A DNA stretch of 64,000 nucleotides from Acidobacteriota bacterium (GTDB lineage Bacteria; Acidobacteriota; Blastocatellia; Pyrinomonadales; Pyrinomonadaceae): the NCBI GenBank assembly GCA_003697135.1, contig RFGC01000005.1, forward strand, positions 52,531 through 116,530, given 5' to 3'. The position numbers were made by a program, and so were the translations under genes. Shown here one piece after another: positions 8,435-18,288 of this stretch. Every line of letters begins with the position of its first letter. Position 1 is the stretch's first letter. The notes below the pieces were generated by a model. It saw only the letters and a program-made list of their open reading frames with translations. It searched no databases and had not been told where the DNA came from.

Positions 8435-11400
8435 ATGAGAGAAATACCAAGGGAAACCCGAAAGGGGCTTCTCTTTACGCTGATAATTTGCGGATTGATA
8501 GTTGTAGTTGGGTTAGTAATAGCTCCGCTACGATTTCAATCCGAAGCTAGTGGTGAGAAAAAAGGTAAGGCAAAGAAAGGTCTTATCGAACGCACCACTA
8601 GTCATGAAGAAGGCTTGGAAAATTACGATATTCGGGAAGATAAATCCGAAGCGGCTCAAGATGCATTACTGAAATTCCGCGAAAAGGTCGGGACGGATGC
8701 GGCTCGTGTTGCCGATATTAGAGAAGGCTTTGTTCGTGGGGAAGAGGCTTTAAGAAGCAGAATCCCACATTTGAAGGTTGAGTATAACACTGATATACGC
8801 ATTCCCGAAGTTATAACGCCTGACGTTTGGAGAACTGAAATTGCAAGGCTTACAGGGCCTTCGCAGATGAAGCGTTCTGAAATTCTGCGTAATTTTGTCA
8901 AACAAAACAACGACTTGTTTGGAGTAACCGATGAGCAGGCAAATTCGCTTGTTGTCTTGTCGGATTACGAGAATCCTGCTGGAAATATGGGCTTTGCTCA
9001 CTTAGAGCAGAGAATTAACGGAATCCCTGTCTTTAGGGGCGAAGTCAAAGCCGGATTCACCAAAGAGCGTGAGATTATCCGAATCATCAACAACCTTGCG
9101 CCTGGTCTCGATTACCAGAGTCTGTCAACAGATTTTGGTAATCCTGTAGATGCTGTTGTTGCGGCGGCAAGATACGCTAACTATGAACTGAAGGAAGGCG
9201 ATACCACCGTAAATCAAGCAGTTTCAAATGACCTGAAAGTTAAATTCGGACGCGGTGGTGATTGGGACATAACGGCTGAAAAAATGTATTTCCCAACAGA
9301 ACCGGGAGTTGCTGTGCCGGCCTGGAGAGTTTTGATTTGGAAGCCTGTAAATGCTTACTACGTGATAGTTGATGCAGAAACAGGCACGTTGCTCTGGCGT
9401 AAGAACATCACGGAAGATCAAAATCAACCAGCTACCTACAATGTCTATGCCAATCCGAATGCATTCATACCGGTTCACGACAGCCCTGCTCCGTTTACTC
9501 CGGGACCAACTGATCCGACAACTGCAACTCAAGCGCCTGTGATAAGTCGTGTTGATATAACACGCGTTGGTAATGAGGCACCTTATACTTTCAATAACTT
9601 GGGTTGGATCACTGATGGTCAGAACGTGACTGATGGTAATGCTGTTGAAGCAGGTGTTGATCGTGATGGCACTAACGGTGTGGATGCTCCGCAAACGGGC
9701 AGTCCCAACAGAGTTTTCACAACTTCACCTGCATGGAATCCACCGCCAGGTAATCCTGCTCCAGGTGATGCTCCCTTAACACCTCAAGCCCAAAGAGGTG
9801 CGGTGATTCAGATGTTCTACGTGATGAACTGGTATCACGATGAGCTTTATAGACTGGGATTTACAGAGCCTGCTTTCAACTTCCAGAATGATAACTTCGG
9901 CCGCGGTGGTGCAGGTGGCGACCGTGTTTCTGCTGAAGGTCAAGATTCTTCGGGCACAAACAATGCTAACTTTGCTACGCCTGCCGACGGTGGACGTGGA
10001 AGAATGCAAATGTATATCTGGACAGGTCCAGACCCTGATTATGATGGAACCACCGATGCCGATGTTATAATCCACGAGGTCACTCACGGCACTTCAAACA
10101 GACTTCATGGAAATGCAAGCGGTTTAACCAGTAATATGTCTCGTGGTATGGGTGAAGGATGGTCTGATTTTTATGCCCATGTAATGCTAAGTGAACCGAC
10201 TGATCCGATAAATGGAATTTACACTACCGGTGGTTATGTTACTTATCTTGTAACAGCTGGTTTTACGGCAAACTACTACTATGGTATTCGCCGCTTCCCG
10301 AAAGCTGTTATTGCTTTCACGGGGGGACCCAATCGTTCGGCTTGTAATAACGGGCCATGTCCACACAATCCTTTAACCTTTAGACATCTGAATTCAAACT
10401 GTAACACTGAGATAGGGACAACAACCACGGCAGTTATTAGTGCCTTCCCGCGTGGACCTATTGGATCTTCTCAGTGTGATCAGGTCCACAATGCTGGTGA
10501 AATTTGGAGTTCAGCTCTTTGGGAAGTTCGCTCTTTGATGGTTCAGCGCCTTGGATGGGCAGATGGAACAAGATGCGTCCTTCAAGCAGTTACCGATGGC
10601 ATGAAACTTTCTCCGTTGAACCCAACATTCTTGCAAGGACGTGATTCCATTATTCAAGCGGCAACTTCTCTACCTGCTTTTTGTGGAAGCTCTTCAAGCA
10701 ATGTTAGTGATGTCCGCGAGGGATTCCGTCGTCGTGGCATGGGCTTTAGCGCCAGCATACAGTCAACATCACCAGCACAGGTAACTGAAGCTTTTGATTT
10801 TCCGAATGTTCAGTTCACCGATCCGATAGTTGTTAGTGACGCTCCCGGTGATAATGATGGTTATCCTGAGCCAGGCGAAAATCTTTTGATAAGCGTTTCA
10901 GTTAGAAACATTACTGGTTCGACGATTAACAATGTGTTTGTCAACATCAGCGGTGGACCAAACGTAAGCTATGGAAACATTGCAGATGGTCAAACTGTAA
11001 CGAGACAAGTGCCATACACTGTTCCGTCAGGTGCTCCGTGCGGCAGCATGCATCAAATCCAGATAAATGTTTCCAGCGACATCGGTAGCCAGCCGCCTGT
11101 TACGAGAGAATTCCGTCTTGGCGTTCCTGTCGGCGGACCGCCAGTGACTTTCTCTAATACGCAAACTCTAACAATACCAAGCTCTGGACCAACGACACCT
11201 TACGGAACTACTATCGATGTCACAGGATTAACGGGCAACAAAAAGATAAAATTTGAAGTTACTGGTATAACGCACACTTGGCCAAGTGATCTTGACTTTC
11301 TACTTGTTGGTCCCGGCGGGCAGAAATACATTTTCCTGTCCGACTCAGGTGGTAGTGGTGATGTCAATAACCTGACATTTACCTTAACTGACTCAGCTGC

Positions 11401-12517
11401 TAATCAGCCTTCAACGACGCAGTGGACGGCTGGAGAATTTCGACCATACAATAGTGGAGCAAATGATCCATTCCCATCACCTGCTCCATCAGGACCTTAT
11501 GCGAATGCCGCTCCTGCGGGAACAGATACCTTCACCTCTGTCTTTGGGACAGATTCGGCTAACTTGAACGGAACCTGGACGCTTTATGTGGTTGATGACG
11601 CATCTGGCGATTCAGGAAGTATGGCTGGATGGAAGTTGACGTTTGAGTCAGATGATTACACTTGCGGTTTAACTTCCAACGTCAGGTCTAGAGCTGATTT
11701 TGACGGAGATGGAAGAACAGACCTTTCAGTTTATCGTTCCTCGAACAATATCTGGTATCTGCAGCGCTCCACGGCAGGATTTACCGCTGTGAATTGGGGG
11801 CAATCAGGCGACATCCCTGTTCCTGCTGATTATGATGGTGACGGCAAAGCAGATATAGCGATTTATCGTGGCGTGGATGATCCAACTCAGTTTGACTACC
11901 TGGTTTTGAGAAGTGGCACCAACACACTGCTTTCAGTCAATTGGGGTGTAAGCGGTGATATTCCTGTTCCGGGTGACTACGATGGTGATGGTATAGCTGA
12001 CTTTGCTCTATACAGACCATCAGATCAGTTCTGGTATGTTTTGAAAGGAAGCGATTTCACGCCGCTTATAATGCTCAAGTTTGGCCAATCCGGAGATGTG
12101 CCGGTTGCTGGTGATTTCGATGGTGACGGTAAGGCTGACCTAACAGTCTTCCGCAATGGAACGTGGATAACAAGGCGTTCTAGCGACGGAAATGTCACCT
12201 TCACAAATTGGGGACTTTCAACCGATTTGCTTGTGCCAGCGGACTACGATAACGATAACAAAGACGACATCGCAGTGTTCAGACCTTCCAATGGATTCTG
12301 GTATATCTTGAGAAGTTCCAATGGTCAAGGACAGTTTGTCCAGTTTGGAACTTCAGGAGACGTGCCGGTTCCGGGAGACTATGACGGCGATGGGGCAGAT
12401 GATATAGCCGTTTATCGTGGTGGCACATGGTATGTCAATCGCTCGACTGCTGGCCAGTTGATAAGCGCATTTGGTCTGTCAAGCGATACGCCATTGCCAA
12501 GAACATATATCCCATAA
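8435..12517 (+). CDS. Secreted M36 (fungalysin) metallopeptidase with FG-GAP repeats
   Basis: Large exported zinc peptidase of 1360 residues. Order: basic N-terminus and signal helix (about 10-34), an FTP-like propeptide region, then the M36 catalytic domain with HEVTH at 547-551 and the third ligand Glu in GEGWSDF near 574. A beta-sandwich region follows, then a proprotein-convertase P-like domain (about 920-1080, with DLDFLLVGPGG and LNGTWTLYVVDD). Six FG-GAP/VCBS-type repeats of about 45 residues fill the region from about 1087 to the end, each opening with a calcium-loop motif such as DFDGDGRTD or DYDGDGKAD; the fifth is altered to DYDNDNKDD. The repeats probably form a surface propeller. 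An upstream TTG start at 8384 is rejected on ribosome-site grounds. Transcription appears single-gene, with its own promoter and terminators. Confidence 0.93.
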   Translation: MREIPRETRKGLLFTLIICGLIVVVGLVIAPLRFQSEASGEKKGKAKKGLIERTTSHEEGLENYDIREDKSEAAQDALLKFREKVGTDAARVADIREGFVRGEEALRSRIPHLKVEYNTDIRIPEVITPDVWRTEIARLTGPSQMKRSEILRNFVKQNNDLFGVTDEQANSLVVLSDYENPAGNMGFAHLEQRINGIPVFRGEVKAGFTKEREIIRIINNLAPGLDYQSLSTDFGNPVDAVVAAARYANYELKEGDTTVNQAVSNDLKVKFGRGGDWDITAEKMYFPTEPGVAVPAWRVLIWKPVNAYYVIVDAETGTLLWRKNITEDQNQPATYNVYANPNAFIPVHDSPAPFTPGPTDPTTATQAPVISRVDITRVGNEAPYTFNNLGWITDGQNVTDGNAVEAGVDRDGTNGVDAPQTGSPNRVFTTSPAWNPPPGNPAPGDAPLTPQAQRGAVIQMFYVMNWYHDELYRLGFTEPAFNFQNDNFGRGGAGGDRVSAEGQDSSGTNNANFATPADGGRGRMQMYIWTGPDPDYDGTTDADVIIHEVTHGTSNRLHGNASGLTSNMSRGMGEGWSDFYAHVMLSEPTDPINGIYTTGGYVTYLVTAGFTANYYYGIRRFPKAVIAFTGGPNRSACNNGPCPHNPLTFRHLNSNCNTEIGTTTTAVISAFPRGPIGSSQCDQVHNAGEIWSSALWEVRSLMVQRLGWADGTRCVLQAVTDGMKLSPLNPTFLQGRDSIIQAATSLPAFCGSSSSNVSDVREGFRRRGMGFSASIQSTSPAQVTEAFDFPNVQFTDPIVVSDAPGDNDGYPEPGENLLISVSVRNITGSTINNVFVNISGGPNVSYGNIADGQTVTRQVPYTVPSGAPCGSMHQIQINVSSDIGSQPPVTREFRLGVPVGGPPVTFSNTQTLTIPSSGPTTPYGTTIDVTGLTGNKKIKFEVTGITHTWPSDLDFLLVGPGGQKYIFLSDSGGSGDVNNLTFTLTDSAANQPSTTQWTAGEFRPYNSGANDPFPSPAPSGPYANAAPAGTDTFTSVFGTDSANLNGTWTLYVVDDASGDSGSMAGWKLTFESDDYTCGLTSNVRSRADFDGDGRTDLSVYRSSNNIWYLQRSTAGFTAVNWGQSGDIPVPADYDGDGKADIAIYRGVDDPTQFDYLVLRSGTNTLLSVNWGVSGDIPVPGDYDGDGIADFALYRPSDQFWYVLKGSDFTPLIMLKFGQSGDVPVAGDFDGDGKADLTVFRNGTWITRRSSDGNVTFTNWGLSTDLLVPADYDNDNKDDIAVFRPSNGFWYILRSSNGQGQFVQFGTSGDVPVPGDYDGDGADDIAVYRGGTWYVNRSTAGQLISAFGLSSDTPLPRTYIP

Positions 12518-12520
12518 ACC

Positions 12521-12553
12521 TTTAGGGGAAGAGGCGTGGCTTCTTCCCTTAAA
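12521..12553. terminator. Long hairpin after the M36 gene
   Basis: Arms 12521-12533 and 12541-12553 pair over 13 bases with one G-U, and the loop can add two more pairs. It begins four bases after the stop codon. There is no T-run, so it may protect the mRNA end rather than terminate. Confidence 0.6.
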
Positions 12554-12562
12554 GCAAAATTC

Positions 12563-12602
12563 AAAAGGCCGATGGAAAAATTTTTGACCATCGGCTTTTT
12601 TT
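12563..12602 (+). terminator. Rho-independent terminator
   Basis: GCCGATGG at 12568-12575 pairs with CCATCGGC at 12588-12595, followed by seven T (12596-12602) and preceded by four A. This is a textbook intrinsic terminator for the M36 gene, 68 bases before ppk1. Confidence 0.9.
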
Positions 12603-12669
12603 CTTGGTAATCTAGTTTTAGAAAAGCCTGAATCATCTGAAAAGATGAAGAAAAAGCAGAGAAAATTTT

Positions 12670-14796
12670 ATGGCTCAAACCAAAACTCAATTTTCTACTT
12701 TAAGTGCAAAGAAGAAACTACCTGCCTCAATTTACTACAACAAACGTTTTCTTTTTAATCGTGAGTTAAGCTGGCTTGAATTTAACCGTCGAGTCCTTGA
12801 AGAGGCGCTGGATAAATCAAAGCCGCTTCTTGAAAGGTTAAAGTTTCTCTCGATTTTCTCGACAAACCTAGATGAGTTTTTCATGATTAGAGTCTCAGGT
12901 TTGAAAGAGCAAGTTTTGCAGGGCATAGAAGAGCTTTCGCCTGATGGGATGACTGCTACTGAACAACTCAAAGAAATCCGTCAAAAGCTCCTGCCGATGC
13001 TTGCTGAGCAGTCCAGATGCTTGCATGAAGAAATTTTGCCAGCTTTGGAAAAGCAAGGTATAAGGATCGAACCTTATTCATCGTTAAAGAAATCGGAAAA
13101 AGAATTTCTGAACGAGTATTTTTTGAGCCAAGTTTTTCCGATTCTAACGCCACAGGCCGTTGATGCCAGCCATCCTTTTCCTTACATATCGAACTTAAGT
13201 CTGAATTTAGGGTTGATGGTAGAGCCTACAAAGAATCTTGCTCCTAGGCAAATACAGCACCTTTTTACTCAAAGAAGATTTGCGCGAATAAAAATTCCTC
13301 CTAGCGTTCCTCGTTTGATTGCTGTTGAGGAAGGAAAGAGGTTTGTTTTGCTAGAAGAACTGATTGCGGCGAATTTACCTTTGCTTTTCCCGAACGTTGA
13401 AACTGAAGAATGCTATTTATTCAGAGTAACAAGAGATGCTGACATCGAGATTCGTGAAGATGAGGCCGGTGATCTGCTGAGAACGGTAGAAAGAGAGCTT
13501 CACCGAAGACGTCTCAGTTTCCCTGTTCGATTGGAAGTAGAAGCAGAAATGCCTGAAGAAATGATTTCCTATCTGACGAAATCATTTGGACTCAGTCAAA
13601 CTGATGTTTACAAAATCGAAGGCTTGCTTAACATTCCTGATTTGATGCTACTTTATAACCTGAATCGTCCAGACCTGAAGGATAAGCCGATAAATTATTC
13701 GATTCCAAAAGTTCTGCGTAAGACTACAAAGAATTACTTTGATATTCTGAAATCTCAAGACGTGCTTCTTCATCATCCTTTTACATCTTACAGCGTCGTC
13801 ACAGACTTCATTGATGCGGCGGCTGAAGACGATGATGTTTTAGCGATAAAAATCTGTCTTTACAGAACTGGCAAAGATGCTCCAATCATAAGATCACTTG
13901 TTGACGCAGTTGAAAATGGCAAACAGGTTGCCGCTTTGATCGAGCTGAAGGCCAGATTTGATGAGGAAAACAACATTGAATGGGCGCGCCATCTCGAATC
14001 CGAAGGTGTGCATGTAATTTATGGGATTCGAGGATTGAAGATTCACTCAAAAGTTGCTCTGGTTGTTCGTCGCGAAGATAATCAGCTAAGGCGTTACGTT
14101 CACATAGCAACGGGCAACTACAATCCGACAACTTCAAAAATATACACAGACATTGGGCTTTTGACTTCAGACGAAGAAATAGGCGCGGACGTGACAAATT
14201 TATTCAATTTCTTAACGGGTTATTCTTATCAATACGACTACCGACGATTGCTCGTTTCACCAATAAACTTAAGACAAAAAACATTAGAACTCATCAAGCG
14301 CGAAACCAAAAATGCAAAAGAAGGTAAGCCAGCACGAATTATCGCAAAGATGAACAGTTTGACGGACGTTGAAATTATTTATCATCTTTACGAAGCTTCA
14401 CAGGCTGGTGTTCAGATAGATTTAATCGTGCGCGGAATTTGCATGCTTCGTCCCGGTCTAGAAGGCATTTCAGATAGAATTCGGGTTATTTCAATCGTCG
14501 GAAGATTTCTCGAACATAGCAGAATCTTTTACTTTGAAAATGCCGGTGAAAGCGAAGTTTACATAGGCAGTGCAGATTGGATGAAGCGAAATCTGGACCA
14601 TCGGGTCGAAGTGGTGGTTCCTATCAAGGATGAAGACCTTCGAGATGAGCTGAAGGAGATTTTGGAGATTTACCTTCGCGACACTGCGCAAGCTCGGGTT
14701 CTCCTTCCGGATGGAAGTTACGAGAGACTCCGCGAAAAAGCCCCATCGTCGGAATGGTTTTCTGCACAAGATTTCTTTGCTAAACGTGGGTTTTGA
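12670..14796 (+). CDS. ppk1: Polyphosphate kinase 1
   Basis: Reversibly transfers the gamma-phosphate of ATP to inorganic polyphosphate. The 708 residues match the PPK1 family from end to end. The N-terminal helical domain has FNRELSWLEFNRRVLEEA, and the middle and two C-terminal phospholipase-D-like domains are all present. His459 in IHSKVAL and His616 in FLEHSRI are 157 residues apart, the same distance as the two active-site histidines of the E. coli enzyme (435 and 592). No ppx gene lies beside it. The gene is convergent with the S46 peptidase gene across a 15-base inverted repeat. Confidence 0.97.
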   Translation: MAQTKTQFSTLSAKKKLPASIYYNKRFLFNRELSWLEFNRRVLEEALDKSKPLLERLKFLSIFSTNLDEFFMIRVSGLKEQVLQGIEELSPDGMTATEQLKEIRQKLLPMLAEQSRCLHEEILPALEKQGIRIEPYSSLKKSEKEFLNEYFLSQVFPILTPQAVDASHPFPYISNLSLNLGLMVEPTKNLAPRQIQHLFTQRRFARIKIPPSVPRLIAVEEGKRFVLLEELIAANLPLLFPNVETEECYLFRVTRDADIEIREDEAGDLLRTVERELHRRRLSFPVRLEVEAEMPEEMISYLTKSFGLSQTDVYKIEGLLNIPDLMLLYNLNRPDLKDKPINYSIPKVLRKTTKNYFDILKSQDVLLHHPFTSYSVVTDFIDAAAEDDDVLAIKICLYRTGKDAPIIRSLVDAVENGKQVAALIELKARFDEENNIEWARHLESEGVHVIYGIRGLKIHSKVALVVRREDNQLRRYVHIATGNYNPTTSKIYTDIGLLTSDEEIGADVTNLFNFLTGYSYQYDYRRLLVSPINLRQKTLELIKRETKNAKEGKPARIIAKMNSLTDVEIIYHLYEASQAGVQIDLIVRGICMLRPGLEGISDRIRVISIVGRFLEHSRIFYFENAGESEVYIGSADWMKRNLDHRVEVVVPIKDEDLRDELKEILEIYLRDTAQARVLLPDGSYERLREKAPSSEWFSAQDFFAKRGF

Positions 14797-14837
14797 TCTA
14801 TTGCAATTTGAGAAGTCAAGTTTCTGGGGAATTTCGT

Positions 14838-14889
14838 GCTTTCGGCTTCAAATTTAGCCAGACTACTAGGCATGTTTGAAGCCGAAAGC
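14838..14889. terminator. Inverted repeat between convergent genes
   Basis: GCTTTCGGCTTCAAA at 14838-14852 is the exact reverse complement of 14875-14889, with a 22-base loop. It lies between the 3' ends of ppk1 and the S46 peptidase gene and may stop transcription from both sides, although neither flank has a long T-run. Confidence 0.6.
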
Positions 14890-14903
14890 TGGGTTTAGGA
14901 AAA

Positions 14904-17087
14904 TCATCGTCCTCTTCCTGCCGTTTGTGCCTTCTTGCCTTCTTTTATCGTAAGCTCTTGAAGAATCCAACCAGCATCTGCGAATTTTTCAGTCACGAAG
15001 AGCACGAATCTTATATCAACAGCAATGGCGCGGTTGTAGGCTAAATCATAGTAAATATCGTTTCCTAAACCTTCGTAGTTCCCATCGAAGATTATGCCTA
15101 TTTGCTCGCCTTCAGCATTCATTATAGGACTTCCAGAGTTTCCGCCTATGATGTCAACCGTAGCTAGAAAATCCAGCGGCACGCTATCACCAACTCCATA
15201 GCGTCCAAAGTCCTTCTTCTCTTGTAATTCTTTTAGCTTAGCAGGCATGTCAAAAGGCGAAATACCAGTGTCTTTTTCAATCATGCCTTTCAAGGTTGTG
15301 AAAGGTTCGTAAATGACAGCTTCGCGCGGACGATAGCCTTTAACATATCCGTATGTGAATCTCAATGTGAAATTCGCATCTGGATATGGTTCAAGCCCTT
15401 TCATTTCTGCCATAGCTTTTTGATAGGTCACGCGCAAATTATCAATGACTTTGGAAAAGTTAGCAGTTCTTTCTCTTATCTCGGTTCTTTCCTTCAAAAG
15501 ACCTAAGACAAATTCGACAAGTGTTGGGTATTTTTGTTTAAGTTCATCTAAGGATTGTTCATACAAAGCGAAAATCTTTTCTGGGGAATTAAAATCTTCT
15601 CCCTTTGCTATCATCTCGGCAAAAGAAGCTTCCTCCATGCGGCGCTTCTTGCCGCTTGATTGGCCAAAGATTTTCTCTGCGGTTTGAAATTTTTGATTTT
15701 CGGGAAGTTCATCAATAGCCTTTAGGTAGAATTTGATAACTTCTTCCTCGGCTAGAGGTTCGCGAGAAGCAAATACTGCCTGAATACTTGCTTTTTCCGA
15801 ATCTTGAAGCTTTTTGCCTTGAGAAACTGCGTTAATTGCATTGACGATAAGAGAAAAGGTTGGAGTTGCATTTGAGTTAGGAATTGTTTGAAGAAGCCTA
15901 TCCCTTGCGCCTGTGCGGTAGAACTCTTCAGAAACCTTTTGCAAATCTTGAAGAACCGAGCCATATTTTGCTTTTCGAGCTGGATCGGCATTTATCCACG
16001 CATTGAGTTTTTCTTCCTCAGCTCGTCTTTTTGCTACAACGTTTGCTCGCCTCAGGGTGTTGATTCCGCCTTCGTAGGCTTTTATCGAGTTGTTCAGGCT
16101 AAAAATATCGCTTTGCAGTTTTATTCTCTTTTCTTCAGATTCTTCGCCAGCCTTGTATAATCCATTGACCAATGCCTTCAGATAGTTGACTAGGAAAGGA
16201 AAGTTTACCTCTTGGCTGTATTGAATTGCTTGGCTTTCTCTGTAACGAGTAGTCCTTCCCGGATAGCCCATTACGAAGACAAAGTCATTTTCTTTGATGC
16301 CGTTTAGGGAAATTGTCAGGTGCTTTTGCGGTTGATACGGCACATTGTTGGGTGAATACTCTGCCGGAGTCCCGTCGGGTGCAACGTATGCACGAAGGAA
16401 AGCAAAGTCGCCTGCGTGCCTTGTCCACTCGAAATTGTCAGGATCGCCACCAAAATATCCAATGTTTTGCGGTGGAGCGTAAACTATGCGTATATCTTTT
16501 ATCTCGAAAGTTTCATAAAGATAATAAAAAAGGCCACTATTGATGGGCTGAATCCTGACAGTTACTCCTTTAGGAGCTTTTTCCTGTTCTGTTTTCGCGA
16601 GCTTTTGTGCGTTTTCGTCTATTGCTTTTTCGAGTTGCTCGCCTTTCAGATTCTCAGTCCCGGCTAAAACTTTAGAAGTAACGTCCTCAACACGCCTGGT
16701 GATGGAGATGCTATAACCTTTTGCAGGTATTTCTTCTGCCATCGAACCAGCGCGAAAACCATCTTTTCCATAGTCCTTTCCCGGTGACGAGGCTGAAACA
16801 AGAGCATCGAAAACGCAATGGTGATTGGTTAAAATCAATCCTTTCGGTGAAACAAATGCTCCCGAACAACCTATGCTCAACCGAACAACCGCGTCTGAAA
16901 TATCAATGCCGTTCGGATTGTATAAATCTACTGGCTTTATCTTGAGACCTTTTTTGTTCAGATCGAGTTTTCCAATTCGATCAGGTGGAAACATTCCTTC
17001 GTCAGGGGTAGAAAAGATAATGTTTCCGCTCGAAAAGAAAATGGCTAACAACAAAGCATAGGAAATTAAAAGTTTGGCTTTTATCAT
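14904..17087 (-). CDS. S46-family dipeptidyl-peptidase (DPP7-like)
   Basis: Exported serine exopeptidase of 727 residues that should release dipeptides from peptide N-termini in the periplasm. A signal peptide covers about 1-26. The chymotrypsin-like active-site His is in TNHHC (about 88-91) and the Ser is residue 651 in GGNSGSP. The residue 18 positions after this Ser is Gly (669). In the Porphyromonas enzymes that position is Gly in DPP7 (hydrophobic P1) and Arg in DPP11 (acidic P1), so DPP7-like specificity is the better guess. The ribosome site GGGAGAAG precedes the ATG. With the M36 protease it suggests extracellular protein use. Confidence 0.92.
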   Translation of the reverse strand: MIKAKLLISYALLLAIFFSSGNIIFSTPDEGMFPPDRIGKLDLNKKGLKIKPVDLYNPNGIDISDAVVRLSIGCSGAFVSPKGLILTNHHCVFDALVSASSPGKDYGKDGFRAGSMAEEIPAKGYSISITRRVEDVTSKVLAGTENLKGEQLEKAIDENAQKLAKTEQEKAPKGVTVRIQPINSGLFYYLYETFEIKDIRIVYAPPQNIGYFGGDPDNFEWTRHAGDFAFLRAYVAPDGTPAEYSPNNVPYQPQKHLTISLNGIKENDFVFVMGYPGRTTRYRESQAIQYSQEVNFPFLVNYLKALVNGLYKAGEESEEKRIKLQSDIFSLNNSIKAYEGGINTLRRANVVAKRRAEEEKLNAWINADPARKAKYGSVLQDLQKVSEEFYRTGARDRLLQTIPNSNATPTFSLIVNAINAVSQGKKLQDSEKASIQAVFASREPLAEEEVIKFYLKAIDELPENQKFQTAEKIFGQSSGKKRRMEEASFAEMIAKGEDFNSPEKIFALYEQSLDELKQKYPTLVEFVLGLLKERTEIRERTANFSKVIDNLRVTYQKAMAEMKGLEPYPDANFTLRFTYGYVKGYRPREAVIYEPFTTLKGMIEKDTGISPFDMPAKLKELQEKKDFGRYGVGDSVPLDFLATVDIIGGNSGSPIMNAEGEQIGIIFDGNYEGLGNDIYYDLAYNRAIAVDIRFVLFVTEKFADAGWILQELTIKEGKKAQTAGRGR

Positions 17088-17131
17088 TTTGCTATCTTCT
17101 CCCTTGTTTGCTAAGGTTCAGTAACTAGAGA

Positions 17132-17161
17132 ATTTTAACCGAAGGTATGTTGATCTTTCAA
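17132..17161 (-). promoter_or_regulatory. Likely promoter of the S46 peptidase gene
   Basis: On the minus strand TTGAAA (17156-17161), an 18-base spacer and TAAAAT (17132-17137), each one mismatch from consensus, about 45 bases before the ATG. Confidence 0.45.
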
Positions 17162-17497
17162 AAGGGAGAATCGAATTGCAGCCGAGCTTTTGAGCGAAAA
17201 GCAGACGATAATGAAAGGATCAAAATCGCGTGAGTTTCAACGTTTTTTCTTCTCTTCTAACGGATAGAAGTTCAAGTTTGTCAGTTCTTCTGTTATGTAT
17301 AAAACTTGCGGTTCATATCTATATCGCCATGATCGAACGGACAGAACATGGACCTTTCCGACTTCTACTTCTTCAAAACGGTAGTATCCGATTGGGAGTG
17401 ATGCTGTATAGTTTGAGTTGATTTCATAAGCTCCTATCGGTTTTTGAGAAAGGATTTTTTCTCAAGAAACCCAGTAAACTTTGCAAATGCTCTTGTC
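17162..17497. other. Intergenic region without a gene
   Basis: Nothing convincing is coded here; the open frame of about 60 codons on the plus strand lacks a ribosome site and family features. A hairpin with arms TTGAGAAA (17444-17451) and TTTCTCAA (17458-17465) lies just past the birA stop and could end birA transcription, but it has no T-run on that strand. Confidence 0.4.
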
Positions 17498-18244
17498 TTA
17501 CCTGATTGCTCTCAGTTCTTCGATTTCGCCTGCATAGATGATTTTTTCTTCGCCTGAATCAAGTTTTAATATCAATGCACCATTTTCTTTTATGCCTTTT
17601 GTTATGCCTTCAAGATAACCTGATTCGGTTTTTGCCCTAATGCGTTTGTGATAGGCGTAAGATGAGCGTTTTTTCCATTCTTCGCAGATTTTTCTTTCGC
17701 CGTCTTGACCGCAGAGAATTTCATAAAATTTCGATATTCTCTTCGTAAGAGTCTCAACAAGAATTTCAATATCAGGCACTAATTTTGTTTCATGTTCTAT
17801 TGATGTCGCAGCGTCGGCAATTTCAGGTGGGAAGCTGGATTTTTTCAAGTTGATGCCGATACCAACGATTACCGCCAGACCTTTATCTGTTTCTGTTGTT
17901 TCCGCCAAGATACCACAAACTTTTTTGCCGTTTATGTGAATGTCGTTGACCCATTTTATATCGCATTCTACGGAGTAAAGCTCTTCAAGTGTATCATGAA
18001 CGGCTACGGCAGCCATCAGCGTAATCAACGGGAGATTTGATACATCTATTTTAGGTCGAAGTAAAAGGCTGAAATAAAGCCCTGCATCGGGAGGAGAAAA
18101 CCATGTGCGTCCGTGTCTGCCTCTTCCTTTGGTTTGCTGACGTGCGATGATGCAAAGCCCTTCTTCAGCGCCTTGTCTTGCCTGTTTGATGGCTTCATCA
18201 TTGGTTGATTCTAGCTTCGCAAAACGAAGAATTGTAAACCTCAT
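17498..18244 (-). CDS. birA: Biotin--[acetyl-CoA carboxylase] ligase
   Basis: Activates biotin with ATP and attaches it to the carrier lysine of acetyl-CoA carboxylase. The 248 residues have the biotinoyl-AMP loop GRGRHGRTW at 40-48, the SP-DAGLY-S segment after it, and KWVNDI near 97-102, followed by a short C-terminal domain. There is no N-terminal helix-turn-helix, so this is the monofunctional type that does not repress biotin genes. It follows glnE by 44 bases on the same strand. accA, part of its target complex, is at 39.2 kb. Confidence 0.93.
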   Translation of the reverse strand: MRFTILRFAKLESTNDEAIKQARQGAEEGLCIIARQQTKGRGRHGRTWFSPPDAGLYFSLLLRPKIDVSNLPLITLMAAVAVHDTLEELYSVECDIKWVNDIHINGKKVCGILAETTETDKGLAVIVGIGINLKKSSFPPEIADAATSIEHETKLVPDIEILVETLTKRISKFYEILCGQDGERKICEEWKKRSSYAYHKRIRAKTESGYLEGITKGIKENGALILKLDSGEEKIIYAGEIEELRAIR

Positions 18245-18288
18245 AGTTTTCTTACAAAGAACGGATTTGAAATTCTGGATTTTTCGGT

